Positions 36,717 through 45,942 of a DNA stretch of 64,000 nucleotides are shown one piece after another; the stretch's first letter is position 1; each line of letters opens with the position of its first letter. The notes under the pieces are model-generated. The model had not been told where the DNA came from, ran no database searches, and was given only the letters and a program-made list of their open reading frames with translations. Made by a program: the position numbers and the translations under genes. The DNA is from Formosa sp. Hel1_31_208 (GTDB lineage: Bacteria > Bacteroidota > Bacteroidia > Flavobacteriales > Flavobacteriaceae): the NCBI RefSeq assembly GCF_900104785.1, contig NZ_LT629733.1:156501-220500 (forward strand). The letters are read 5' to 3'.

Positions 36717-37871
36717 ATGAAAACAATATTTAGAACAATCGCTATCTCACTTTGTATGATTAATATATTATCATGCAATGCCAACGAAAAAAAAGAACAA
36801 GCACAAGTCGCTTTTATAGAACCAACAACTCACCATCTTCACAACCAATTTATTAAAGTCGCCTTACTTTTAGACACTAGTAATAGTATGGATGGACTTA
36901 TTGATCAGGCTAAAGCGCAACTATGGGATATCGTTAATGAATTATCATACGCCAAATGCGGTGATGAAAAACCCAATTTACAAATCGCTTTATACGAATA
37001 TGGTAATGATAATCTTAATAGTGAAGAAGGCTATATCCGTCAAGTTCTCGCCTTTAGTAGAGATTTAGATGAGATCTCAAAACAACTTTTTTCACTTACT
37101 ACTAATGGCGGTAATGAATACTGCGGCCATGTCATTCAAACAGCTCTCAATCAATTAAATTGGGGTAAAAATGAAGATGATTTAAAACTTATGTTCATTG
37201 CTGGAAACGAACCTTTTACTCAAGGTAAAATCAACTATCAGGATGCCACTAAACAATCTTATAAAAAAGGTGTAAGTGTCAACACCATTTTTTGTGGAGA
37301 TTATAATCAAGGTATTACGACGTACTGGAAAGATGGTGCAGAGCGCACAAATGGCGATTATATGGCGATTAATCACAACCAAGCAACAACGCATGTTGCG
37401 ACGCCTTACGACGATAGAATTCTTCAACTAAATCATAAACTAAATAAGACCTATGTAGCTTATGGAAGTGTTGGACGACAAAAAATAGCACTTCAAACTG
37501 AACAAGACACAAATGCTATGGATTACAGCGAAGCAAATGCGGTGAGTAGAACCGTGAGTAAAAGTTCACACTTATATAAAAACTCAACTTGGGATCTTGT
37601 AGATGCCGCGAATGAAAAAGGCTTCAAGTATGAAGCTTTAAAGAAAGATGATCTTCCAAAAGATCTTCAAGAAAAAAGTGTTGCTGAATTAAAAAGATAC
37701 ATTACTAAAAAAGGATTAGAACGTGAGCAAGTTCAAAAGGAGATCAAACAATTAAATGAAAAACGGAGATTGTACATTGCATCACAACAAAAAGAAAATG
37801 ATAACGGCTTAGAAAACGCCATGATAAAAGCCATAAAAACTCAAGCTAAAGAAAAAAAATATACATGGTAA
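36717..37871 (+). CDS. VWA-domain lipoprotein
   Basis: A 384-residue product with a lipobox (cysteine 20 in NILSC). Residues about 45-235 are a von Willebrand factor A domain: KVALLLDTSNSMDGLIDQAK holds the DxSxS metal-ion-dependent adhesion site, and LKLMFIAGNEPFTQG is the later strand, where an Asn occupies the place of the usual aspartate. Residues about 290-384 are Lys/Glu-rich and helical (coiled coil likely). It may bind a protein partner at the periplasmic or surface face of a membrane; its target is unknown. It stands alone between the divergent kinase operon and the convergent PorP/SprF gene. Confidence 0.8.
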   Translation: MKTIFRTIAISLCMINILSCNANEKKEQAQVAFIEPTTHHLHNQFIKVALLLDTSNSMDGLIDQAKAQLWDIVNELSYAKCGDEKPNLQIALYEYGNDNLNSEEGYIRQVLAFSRDLDEISKQLFSLTTNGGNEYCGHVIQTALNQLNWGKNEDDLKLMFIAGNEPFTQGKINYQDATKQSYKKGVSVNTIFCGDYNQGITTYWKDGAERTNGDYMAINHNQATTHVATPYDDRILQLNHKLNKTYVAYGSVGRQKIALQTEQDTNAMDYSEANAVSRTVSKSSHLYKNSTWDLVDAANEKGFKYEALKKDDLPKDLQEKSVAELKRYITKKGLEREQVQKEIKQLNEKRRLYIASQQKENDNGLENAMIKAIKTQAKEKKYTW

Positions 37872-37881
37872 TTTGGGCATT

Positions 37882-37910
37882 ACCCTCTTTCACTTTGTTT
37901 TAAAGAGGGT
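37882..37910 (+). other. Hairpin after the VWA gene
   Basis: ACCCTCTTT (37882-37890) pairs with AAAGAGGGT (37902-37910), a perfect 9-bp stem with an 11-nt loop but no T-tract. It may be an mRNA 3'-end structure or a factor-dependent stop. Confidence 0.4.
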
Positions 37911-37980
37911 CGTGCTCTTGGTAGTCGCTTTCAATAAATAAAATTGAAGAGCTCCAACAATACCTCCATCACTAATGCAA

Positions 37981-38006
37981 AAAGTCTCGATATAAATCGA
38001 GACTTT
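37981..38006 (+). terminator. Bidirectional terminator between VWA and PorP/SprF genes
   Basis: A perfect 11-bp stem (AAAGTCTCGAT at 37981-37991, ATCGAGACTTT at 37996-38006) with flanking A and T runs, 27 nt beyond the stop of the minus-strand porP/sprF gene. Confidence 0.85.
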
Positions 38007-38032
38007 TAATAATATATTGAAAACATTGTTTT

Positions 38033-39040
38033 CTAGTTAATAGCCGGACAATTACACTCGTACTTTTCTCGTCTACAATTAAAGTTATATCCTAACGTAA
38101 TTTGATGAAATCCACCGTTGTTAAAGACAACAGAATTTGCTTGGTACGAGTATGTGTATGCGAAAACAAAATTATTATAGTCCACACCCAAAAATGGTGT
38201 GATATACTGTAACTTCTGGCTGCTAACTCCTGAACCATCTAAAAACTCAGCACCATCTAGACTTCTCCTATAAGATATTCCACCCCATAGTTTCCCAAAG
38301 TCCATTTTCTTATAGGCCTTAAAATTAACATCAATAGAAGCCTCTTCTGTAGCATCTCTATACATCAACATGATTGATGGCTCATAACTCCAATCGCTAT
38401 TATATTTGCTAAAGGTATTTCCAGCAGAAAAAATATAAGTTCTTAAATTACTATAACTCAATCCTTGCTCATTAAAATTAATACCATCGTTGTTAAGGAC
38501 GTTCTTTACCGTTGCATGTGCATAGAAATCAATTAAATGATACGAAAATCCAAAATCTACATTGAAATTTGTCGCACTCTGTTCTACTCCAGCAATAATA
38601 GGGTCAAAACCATCAGCTAAAAATTCTGTTTCATCCAGTTTATACTGTATAAAACCAGCACTTAAACCAAATGATAGCATATTTAAATCGATTTCATTTC
38701 GTGAAAACATCAAGTGATGCGCATATGTTAAGTAAGCGCCTGTTTGTGAGTGGTATCCATTTTTATCATTATATACAATGGCTCCAATGGCAGATGGTGA
38801 ATCTCCTAGTCTACTATTTATACTTAATGTTTGTAAGTTTGGAGCTTCATCTTGACCAAACCACTGTGCACGTGCAGTTAATCTAACTTTAGCACAGTTT
38901 GCAACACCAGCCATAGATGGGTGAATGAGATAATAATTATCTGTTAAATAATCTGAATAAATCGGCAATCCTTCTTGAGCTGTTCCGACTAATGAAAACA
39001 GAGCTAAACTCGTTATTAAACAATACTTTTTTAAATTCAT
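38033..39040 (-). CDS. PorP/SprF-family type IX secretion outer-membrane protein
   Basis: A 335-residue barrel protein with signal peptide (cleavage near GTAQEG) and the family start YSDYLTDNYYLIHPSMAGVANCAKV. Proteins of this family work with type IX secretion and help attach or export one partner, usually encoded next door with a type B C-terminal domain. Here the partner is the giant gene immediately upstream, whose stop lies 5 nt before this ATG. Many barrel strands end in aromatic residues. It is not one of the core PorP proteins of the secretion machine with certainty; the paralogue (SprF-like) role is inferred from context. Confidence 0.92.
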   Translation of the reverse strand: MNLKKYCLITSLALFSLVGTAQEGLPIYSDYLTDNYYLIHPSMAGVANCAKVRLTARAQWFGQDEAPNLQTLSINSRLGDSPSAIGAIVYNDKNGYHSQTGAYLTYAHHLMFSRNEIDLNMLSFGLSAGFIQYKLDETEFLADGFDPIIAGVEQSATNFNVDFGFSYHLIDFYAHATVKNVLNNDGINFNEQGLSYSNLRTYIFSAGNTFSKYNSDWSYEPSIMLMYRDATEEASIDVNFKAYKKMDFGKLWGGISYRRSLDGAEFLDGSGVSSQKLQYITPFLGVDYNNFVFAYTYSYQANSVVFNNGGFHQITLGYNFNCRREKYECNCPAIN

Positions 39041-39045
39041 ATGTT

Positions 39046-42000
39046 TTATCTTTTCAAGGTAAAATGGGCTTTAAATTCTTTACGTTCACCTGTTGAACGT
39101 TCATTATACTCAACTACAAACCAGTAATCACTCGTTGGCATTGGATTACCATTATAGGTCCCATTCCAACCTATTCCCGAAGGACTGAGTTGTTTGATTA
39201 ACTTTCCGTATCTGTCAAATATATAAATTTTTGCATTAGGTTGGTTATCTATATCTGTTATGTTCCACGTATCATTATATCCATCTCCATTTGGTGTAAA
39301 GAATTTTGGATAATCCATAACCGTCACGTCATCACTGGCCTCTCCACAACCAATCTTATCTCTCACCGTTACGGTATGATCTCCTATTGATACATCTGTA
39401 AATATATTATCATCCTGCCATGGTCCACCATCTAAACTATACTCATAGTCTCCAGACCCCTCAACAGTAACTTCGATAACATGAACATCTGCAAAATCAA
39501 GACTTACAACTAATGCCATTACTGTTGGCGGTGAGCTCTCTATAACCTCAGTAATATCACTGCTCTCACACATTGTGTTTGGAGAACTTGTAACATCTGT
39601 AACAGTAACACTGTAGGTTCCGCCCTCACTTGGCATATAACTAGAGTCTGTTGCACCTGCAATCTCTGTACCATTAAAGAACCATACAAATGTGTATTGC
39701 CCTGTATCAAGTCCGGTTTCTAATACTGGAAGATTTAATACCTCGCTCCCATTTGTGTCAACACATAAAATATAGCTGTCTTCCAAATCAAATACTGGTA
39801 ATGGATTCACCTGAAGTGTTAGTGGGGCTACAGCATAACAGATTGATGTGTCCATACCTGCGACATCTAGTGTGTCATTATCAACTCGAGCCCAGATCAC
39901 TTGTGGGTTAACCACATTCTCATATAAAAATGGTAAGGGGTTCACACCCAGCTCTGCATCGGCCTCACTTGCATAATAGCTCACTATATAGTTCGCTGGA
40001 TCTTGACCGTCTAATATTGCATCATTTTGAAGTGTTAAATCAAACTGCGCACTGTTATTCGTTGGATCATTATCATCATCCATCTCATCATCACAAATCT
40101 CAAATACAATTGGCTCCATATCACTATTAGCCTCAGCTGCCTCTTGAACTTCTATATTGAAACTCGGTGTACTTATAGAACAGCCCGTATCGTTATTTGT
40201 AATTGCTACAAAAATCTGTTGTGGATTGGTAAGGTTCGTATATGGACTCACTAGCGCATTGATTAGCGCATCAGCATCGGCCTGTGTCTCGTGATAAGTC
40301 ACCGTAAACAAGGTAGCATCCTGACCGTTTAATACCTCTGCATCTTTTAACGTTAAATCAAAATCATAAAAACCATCGTTATTAAGCTCACATGCAATAA
40401 AGTCGGTCACCGCAACAACATCTGGTAATGGATTAACCAACAATGTAAAGTTAACTATGGTATAACATCCTGTGATATCATTTGTCACACGTACATAAAT
40501 CAACTGTGGCGTACTGGTGTTGGTATACATCGTTGGATCTGCTATCGCATTGATCCCTTCTTCTGCATCCTCTAATGTCTCATGATAGCTTGGTGTTACT
40601 CCTACCTCTCCATTAAGTAATAATACTTCATTAGTGGTCAGATCAAATACCTCTTCCATATCGCCTGGATTGATATCATCACATAATACTAATTCTGGTA
40701 ATACCTCTGTTGGTGTTGGGTTTGGTAATACGCGAATCGTTAAGGTAGTGAAGTCTACACAACCAGTATCGGTATCGGTAACTACTACATATAAGGTTTG
40801 AGGGTTGGCTGGCAATCCATTTACTGAAGTATTGGTATAAGCACCTGCATCTACTGCATTGGTCTGAGCCTGTGCATCTACATCAGTCTCATAATAACTT
40901 ACACTCCAACTTGCTTCGCCTCCTGTAATCTCTACATCTTTTACTGTTAAGTCAAAGACTGTAATCTCATCATCTATCTCATCATCACATAGCTCTAAGG
41001 GTGTTGGCTGTACCGCTACTGGTGGTAGCTCTACCCGTAAGTCAAACTGACCTACATCTACACAACCGTTAATATTACTCACCAAACGTACATAAATCGT
41101 CTGAGGATTACTCGTATTGGTATAATTCCCAACATTGGCTATTGCATTGTTTCCTGTAAGAGCATCGGCCGCTGTAACATGATAAGTAAGTGTTACATCT
41201 GTCTGTCCTCCTAATATCTCTGCATCCTTGGTAGTCAAATCAAATTGAGTAATCCCATCTGAATTTGTATCACAAATCACATAGTCTACTATCGTTACTG
41301 GAACTTCTGGTGATTCTAGTACTCGGATTATTAAAACTTCCGAAGCATTATAACAACCCGTAACTGTATTGGTCGCTCTAATATAAATCATCTGCTCATC
41401 CATAACGATATTCGTGTATGGACTCGCTAGTGCATTATCTCCTGTCTCTGCATCTTGCTGTGTCTCATGGTAGGTAATGGCTATATCAAGCTCTCCTCCT
41501 ATAATCTCCAAGGTCCTATCCTCTAAGTTAAATTCTGTAAATCCATCATTATCCTCATCACACTCCTCTAAATCTGTCGGAACTGTCGGTGATGGAATTG
41601 GATTAACCCTTAAAAGTATCGTAGCTGTGGTGCTTACAAAACAACCTGTAACATCATTTGTAGCGCGTACAAATATTGTTTGTGGGTTACTCGTATTCTC
41701 ATATGGACTTGTTATTGCATTGGTATTATTATCTGCATCTGCCTGTGTCGCAAAATAGGTTAAACTAATCCCTGTCTGTCCGTTTAATATCTCATCAGTG
41801 GCATCCTCTAACATAAAGAATTCTACCTCATCTCCTGGATTATTATCATCACATAACTCTAGTGGTGCTGGCTGTAACAGTACTGGTAATGCATTAACGA
41901 TAAGCTCTAAGGTCGTCAGTTTATAACATCCCGTAGCTGGATCAATATCCTCTACTCTAACCCATAGAATCTGATTAAACGCTGTGGTATTGGTATAATT

Positions 42001-45000
42001 CGCTGGAGTTGCAATCGGATTATTAGACATATCTGCATTCATCTCTGTCTCATAAAACGTTACCGTATACAAGGTAGGGTCTGCTAAGTTTTGTAAAATC
42101 TCTGGAATCTTACTGGTCAAATCAAACTGTGCAAAACCATCTGCTGATAAATCATCACAAACCTCTAAGGCTGTTGGTGCTGATCCCAATTGTGGGGTAG
42201 GACTAACAATTAACTGCAACTCTACTATAGTAGCACAGGCAGTAGCTATCGTTGAACTCTCCACACGCACATAAACCGTCTGTTGGTTCTCTACAATATT
42301 ATTATACGGACTCGTAAGTGCGTTCACATTATTATTCGCATCTGCCATCGTCTCATGGTAACTTACCGTAAGAGCTGGGTCGCCTCCTGTTATCTCAATA
42401 TCTTTACTCGTTAAATCAAAAACTCCAAATCCATCACTGTCTGGATCACAATATAATAATGGAGTTGGCGTATTGGCTATAGGTGCCTGCTCTACTACCA
42501 ACTCTAATGTTGTCGTATCATAACAGCCCGTGTTGATATCCTGAACACGCACAAATACAATCTGACCGTTGAATAAATTCGTGTAAGGGATCGCTAATGG
42601 ATTTAAATTATTATCAGCATCAAACTGATCAATATGATAACTTACAGAGTAGTTAGGATTGTTACCCGTAACCTCTACATTCTTTAGCGTTAAATCTATA
42701 ATCGTAATACCATCTGGAGTACCATCATCACAAACCGCTAAAGGCGTTGGAGCAACCAATGCAGGAAGTGGATTCACTATTAAATCGAAACTACCAACAC
42801 TATTACAATTGCTTGTAGTATTCGTAATATTGACAAAAATAGTTTGAGGAGTACTCGTATTACTGTATAAATTTGGTAACGGACTAGCCCCTGTCTCTGC
42901 ATCGGTTTGAGTTGCGTGATAAGATACAGTAACGCCTGTTTGACCATTAATAGCCTCCATATCTTTAGTTGACAAATCAAAAACTTCTATTTCATCTCCG
43001 GGAGCATTATAATCACATAATTCATAGTTCGAAATCGCACTAACAGCAGGTAGGGGATTCACAACTAACAATAATTCAACCGTGTCAGCACAACCTGTGG
43101 TATCATCTTCTAATCTTGCTATTATGATTTGACTATTCGCGGAGAGATTACTGTACGGACTTGCTTGAGGGTTTACTCCTGTCTCTGCTTCGGCAACTGT
43201 CTCATGATATGTAACCGTCATTCCAGTTTGTCCGCCTAAAATTTCAGCATCTTTTAATATCAAATTAAATGTTGAAAAACCATCATTGTCATCATCACAA
43301 ACTTCCAATGGAGTTGGAGTAATTGGAACAGGTAGTGGATTTACAAATAAATCCAAGGTCGTTATGTTATAACAATCTGTAGTGCCATTTGCTTCTACTC
43401 TTACCCAAATCGTCTGCGCGCTCATTACAGAATTCGTATATGGAATTGGTAATGGATTTACATCAGTATCGGCATCTACAAATGATAAATGATAAGACAC
43501 GGTCACGGTTGCTGGATCAAGAGCAGCAATAACTTCAACATTAGTATCTGCTAGATTGAATGAAGCGAAGCCATCATTATTGTCATCACAAACTTGTTGA
43601 GGCGTTAAGGCTGCATTAATATTTAAGTTTACAAACTCTAAATCAAAAGAAGTGATTGCAAAACACTCTTGACTTAATTCACCAATACGAGCCCAAATAG
43701 TCTGTGGATTAGAAATATTAGTATATGGACTCGCTAACGGATTTATGTTATCTATAGCATCTTGTTCAATTAAATGATAACTAATGATAAATTCCGTTGG
43801 ATCTTGAGCTCCCAGTATTTCAGAATCATTATCAGTTAATATAAATTCACCTGTGCCTGTTGTGCTGCAGATTGTTAAATTAGGAGGTATGTTTGCTACT
43901 GGAACAGGTTTATATTCAACGATTACAGAATCTGACGCCTGACAAGCTCCTGAGAAAATAACATCAACCGAATAAATACCTGCCTCAGAAACATCTAATG
44001 TAGAAGAGGTCTCACCAGGTATTTCAATTCCATCTTTATACCAAACATGTGTTGCAGTTGGTGCTTGAGTATCTAGAGTCACAATTTCTCCTCCGCACTC
44101 AGCGTTTCCGGCCACAATTGTAATATCGTCTCCCAGATCTCCACCCAAATTAAAACTCCCAGCCTGCAGAAAAACACCAGAATCAAGAGCAGTATCAGAC
44201 GCATCTGCAACTACGAGCTTAATAGAATAATTATCTCCGGGTATCACTGGTGACTGAGCCGTAAATACAGCTGTTCTACCATCAAAGGCAATAGGAGGCC
44301 CATTATTTGGTGTATACCCTCCAAAATATTGTTCGTTAATCCCTGGACAAGCTCCATTATCCAAATGGATATTTGTTACTAAAATTGGTGTTGTTGTACC
44401 GGGTAATACTGCTAAGTTAGTTGTGTTTCCTGCCGAATCGGTCAATAGAAAAGCAAAGGCATCAGAGAAATTACACTCAAAACTACCCATATCATATTCT
44501 TCAGAAGCCATTAAAAATTCAAAGCTGATACTATCGGCTAAGGGGACAAAATCAAATTCGATTATACTTGCGTTATTAGAATTTATTCCAACAGCAGCAT
44601 CCAATTCAGCATCTCCAGGCCAGCCAAATCCTCCAGCGCTCATCCCAATATTATTGGGCCCTCTTGCTTCACTGGCATTTCCTGATGTCATTATTATACC
44701 ATCTGTAAATGGGAAATCACTTCCATTGCTAATAAAATATCCTATCCCATTGTCATCACCAAAATTAGTACCGGTAGAAAAGGTAATATTACTTACTTGG
44801 GCACAAGGACTATCTATCAAAACGTCTTGTATAAGTTCTTCAACGGTGAAGGTCGTTTGATCAATAACCACATTAGGTCCTAAAACAAATACGGTGATTG
44901 TTGTTGATTCTGAGCATCCTACCGGATTGTCATCAGTCACAGTTAGTGTTACTGTATACGTTCCGGGATTTGCATATATATTTGACACTGAAGTTCCAGT

Positions 45001-45588
45001 GCCAGTATTTGTATCACCAAAATTCCAATCATAAGTTGCACCTGTGCCATCAGAAGAAAACGTAGCACTTGCATTAAAATCTACTTGACCACCTGCATTA
45101 ATTAGTACGACACCAGCTGCATTCACATCTGGCACGGTACTGTCAATGGAAGGTGTTATTGTTTGACATGGAACAGCACAAATAATATTTGCTGCCCAAC
45201 CTGTAGTTGTTCCCATACCGTCCGATACAAACTCAATTGTAATACATCCACTTGTATTTCCTGCAGATGGTATAACTGTTCCAGGTCCAGCGACACCAGA
45301 ATAAGTACCTATAACAGGCGCAGCAGTATCTGTACCATCATATAAGGTCATGACGTCAGCACTTAACTGGGTGTTAAATTCTGTAAATTCAAGTATAATA
45401 AATTCTCCTGCATTTAAAGAGCAAATAGTCGTTACAAAGTTTTCATTACTTCCATATGCTCCTCCTGCACCTCCTGAATCGTAAAACACATCAGGTGCAC
45501 ATCTATTAAAACTTCCAGATTGCATATTCAAGTCTTGCGAAAACGCATTGTAAGTCAACAATATAAAGAGAATGTAGAGTTTCTTCAT
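39046..45588 (-). CDS. Giant secreted type IX substrate with 14 tandem two-cysteine modules
   Basis: A 2180-residue surface protein. In order: signal peptide (1-18), CUB-like domain (about 25-140), PKD domain (about 150-232, YDWNFGDTNTGTG), choice-of-anchor L domain (about 235-480), an Ig-like segment (about 482-560), fourteen tandem modules of 94-114 residues (about 560-1927), another Ig-like segment, and a type B gliding-motility C-terminal domain (from about 2095, FTPNGDGYNDTW to FTLKR). Each module starts near a C-D-D-x-N-D-G motif, has SYHET.DA and PYTN..NPQTI.VRV, and ends with TGCY then VNPLP. All fourteen contain exactly two cysteines. It is exported through type IX secretion with the downstream PorP/SprF protein. 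A start at 45594 is equally possible. Function as adhesin or filament is inferred. Confidence 0.93.
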   Translation of the reverse strand: MKKLYILFILLTYNAFSQDLNMQSGSFNRCAPDVFYDSGGAGGAYGSNENFVTTICSLNAGEFIILEFTEFNTQLSADVMTLYDGTDTAAPVIGTYSGVAGPGTVIPSAGNTSGCITIEFVSDGMGTTTGWAANIICAVPCQTITPSIDSTVPDVNAAGVVLINAGGQVDFNASATFSSDGTGATYDWNFGDTNTGTGTSVSNIYANPGTYTVTLTVTDDNPVGCSESTTITVFVLGPNVVIDQTTFTVEELIQDVLIDSPCAQVSNITFSTGTNFGDDNGIGYFISNGSDFPFTDGIIMTSGNASEARGPNNIGMSAGGFGWPGDAELDAAVGINSNNASIIEFDFVPLADSISFEFLMASEEYDMGSFECNFSDAFAFLLTDSAGNTTNLAVLPGTTTPILVTNIHLDNGACPGINEQYFGGYTPNNGPPIAFDGRTAVFTAQSPVIPGDNYSIKLVVADASDTALDSGVFLQAGSFNLGGDLGDDITIVAGNAECGGEIVTLDTQAPTATHVWYKDGIEIPGETSSTLDVSEAGIYSVDVIFSGACQASDSVIVEYKPVPVANIPPNLTICSTTGTGEFILTDNDSEILGAQDPTEFIISYHLIEQDAIDNINPLASPYTNISNPQTIWARIGELSQECFAITSFDLEFVNLNINAALTPQQVCDDNNDGFASFNLADTNVEVIAALDPATVTVSYHLSFVDADTDVNPLPIPYTNSVMSAQTIWVRVEANGTTDCYNITTLDLFVNPLPVPITPTPLEVCDDDNDGFSTFNLILKDAEILGGQTGMTVTYHETVAEAETGVNPQASPYSNLSANSQIIIARLEDDTTGCADTVELLLVVNPLPAVSAISNYELCDYNAPGDEIEVFDLSTKDMEAINGQTGVTVSYHATQTDAETGASPLPNLYSNTSTPQTIFVNITNTTSNCNSVGSFDLIVNPLPALVAPTPLAVCDDGTPDGITIIDLTLKNVEVTGNNPNYSVSYHIDQFDADNNLNPLAIPYTNLFNGQIVFVRVQDINTGCYDTTTLELVVEQAPIANTPTPLLYCDPDSDGFGVFDLTSKDIEITGGDPALTVSYHETMADANNNVNALTSPYNNIVENQQTVYVRVESSTIATACATIVELQLIVSPTPQLGSAPTALEVCDDLSADGFAQFDLTSKIPEILQNLADPTLYTVTFYETEMNADMSNNPIATPANYTNTTAFNQILWVRVEDIDPATGCYKLTTLELIVNALPVLLQPAPLELCDDNNPGDEVEFFMLEDATDEILNGQTGISLTYFATQADADNNTNAITSPYENTSNPQTIFVRATNDVTGCFVSTTATILLRVNPIPSPTVPTDLEECDEDNDGFTEFNLEDRTLEIIGGELDIAITYHETQQDAETGDNALASPYTNIVMDEQMIYIRATNTVTGCYNASEVLIIRVLESPEVPVTIVDYVICDTNSDGITQFDLTTKDAEILGGQTDVTLTYHVTAADALTGNNAIANVGNYTNTSNPQTIYVRLVSNINGCVDVGQFDLRVELPPVAVQPTPLELCDDEIDDEITVFDLTVKDVEITGGEASWSVSYYETDVDAQAQTNAVDAGAYTNTSVNGLPANPQTLYVVVTDTDTGCVDFTTLTIRVLPNPTPTEVLPELVLCDDINPGDMEEVFDLTTNEVLLLNGEVGVTPSYHETLEDAEEGINAIADPTMYTNTSTPQLIYVRVTNDITGCYTIVNFTLLVNPLPDVVAVTDFIACELNNDGFYDFDLTLKDAEVLNGQDATLFTVTYHETQADADALINALVSPYTNLTNPQQIFVAITNNDTGCSISTPSFNIEVQEAAEANSDMEPIVFEICDDEMDDDNDPTNNSAQFDLTLQNDAILDGQDPANYIVSYYASEADAELGVNPLPFLYENVVNPQVIWARVDNDTLDVAGMDTSICYAVAPLTLQVNPLPVFDLEDSYILCVDTNGSEVLNLPVLETGLDTGQYTFVWFFNGTEIAGATDSSYMPSEGGTYSVTVTDVTSSPNTMCESSDITEVIESSPPTVMALVVSLDFADVHVIEVTVEGSGDYEYSLDGGPWQDDNIFTDVSIGDHTVTVRDKIGCGEASDDVTVMDYPKFFTPNGDGYNDTWNITDIDNQPNAKIYIFDRYGKLIKQLSPSGIGWNGTYNGNPMPTSDYWFVVEYNERSTGERKEFKAHFTLKR
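39808..43908 (-). repeat. Array of 14 imperfect ~290-bp coding repeats
   Basis: Within the giant gene, fourteen consecutive modules run from about 43908 to 39808. They are strongly related in protein (CDD..DG, YHET, NPQTI.VRV, TGCY) but diverged in DNA, with a few neighbouring units more alike (for example identical phrases for GQTG and NPQTI). Lengths vary from 94 to 114 codons by loop insertions, the longest being the last unit. It is a protein-domain array, not a CRISPR or satellite. Confidence 0.9.
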
Positions 45589-45794
45589 AACCATCTAATA
45601 AATGTTCGAATTCATCATGAAACTTACAAAAATCCAGCCATTCATAAGACAAGACCTCCATATCGACGCAAGAATTGCAATAGAATTGATTATAGCAGAT
45701 TCACAACAGAAACAGGTAGGTTTTCACAATAAAATCGAAATTTAGTAAAAATTAAGTAATTACATATTCAAAATCACTTTAAAAATGACAGTTT

Positions 45795-45817
45795 AACAGT
45801 AATTGATTTATACTGTT
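45795..45817. repeat. Inverted repeat in the giant gene/nifU divergent region
   Basis: AACAGTA (45795-45801) and TACTGTT (45811-45817) form a perfect 7-bp dyad with a 9-nt centre. It could be a dimeric regulator site; there is no direct support. Confidence 0.3.
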
Positions 45818-45920
45818 TTCACTAAAATAACTCTTGAAAAAGAATATTATTTTAAAGACGCGAGCCTTTTTTAATCGTTAGGATATTCTTAAAAAGATAT
45901 TTTTTGAATTATTAGTTGCG

Positions 45921-45928
45921 TATTTTTG
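45921..45928 (+). promoter_or_regulatory. Candidate -7 box for the NifU gene
   Basis: TATTTTTG is a perfect TAnnTTTG match 14 nt before the ATG at 45943. The -33 position is a poor match. If real, it excludes the longer start at 45916. Confidence 0.35.
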
Positions 45929-45942
45929 CAAAAATTAATGAC

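Larger units (their letters stand above)
45589..45942. other. Intergenic region between the giant gene and nifU
   Basis: About 350 bases with no supported gene. It must hold the promoters of two divergent genes. An inverted repeat lies at 45795-45817 and a -7-like box at 45921. Confidence 0.5.

Noticed and set aside
39808..43908. Regular repeats that might suggest a CRISPR array or satellite
   Set aside because: The period is about 290 bp, units are diverged in DNA, and all lie in one continuous protein frame.
44423..44860. Plus-strand open frame of 145 codons opposite the giant gene
   Set aside because: Shadow of the choice-of-anchor L domain; it has no recognisable domain and no start context.
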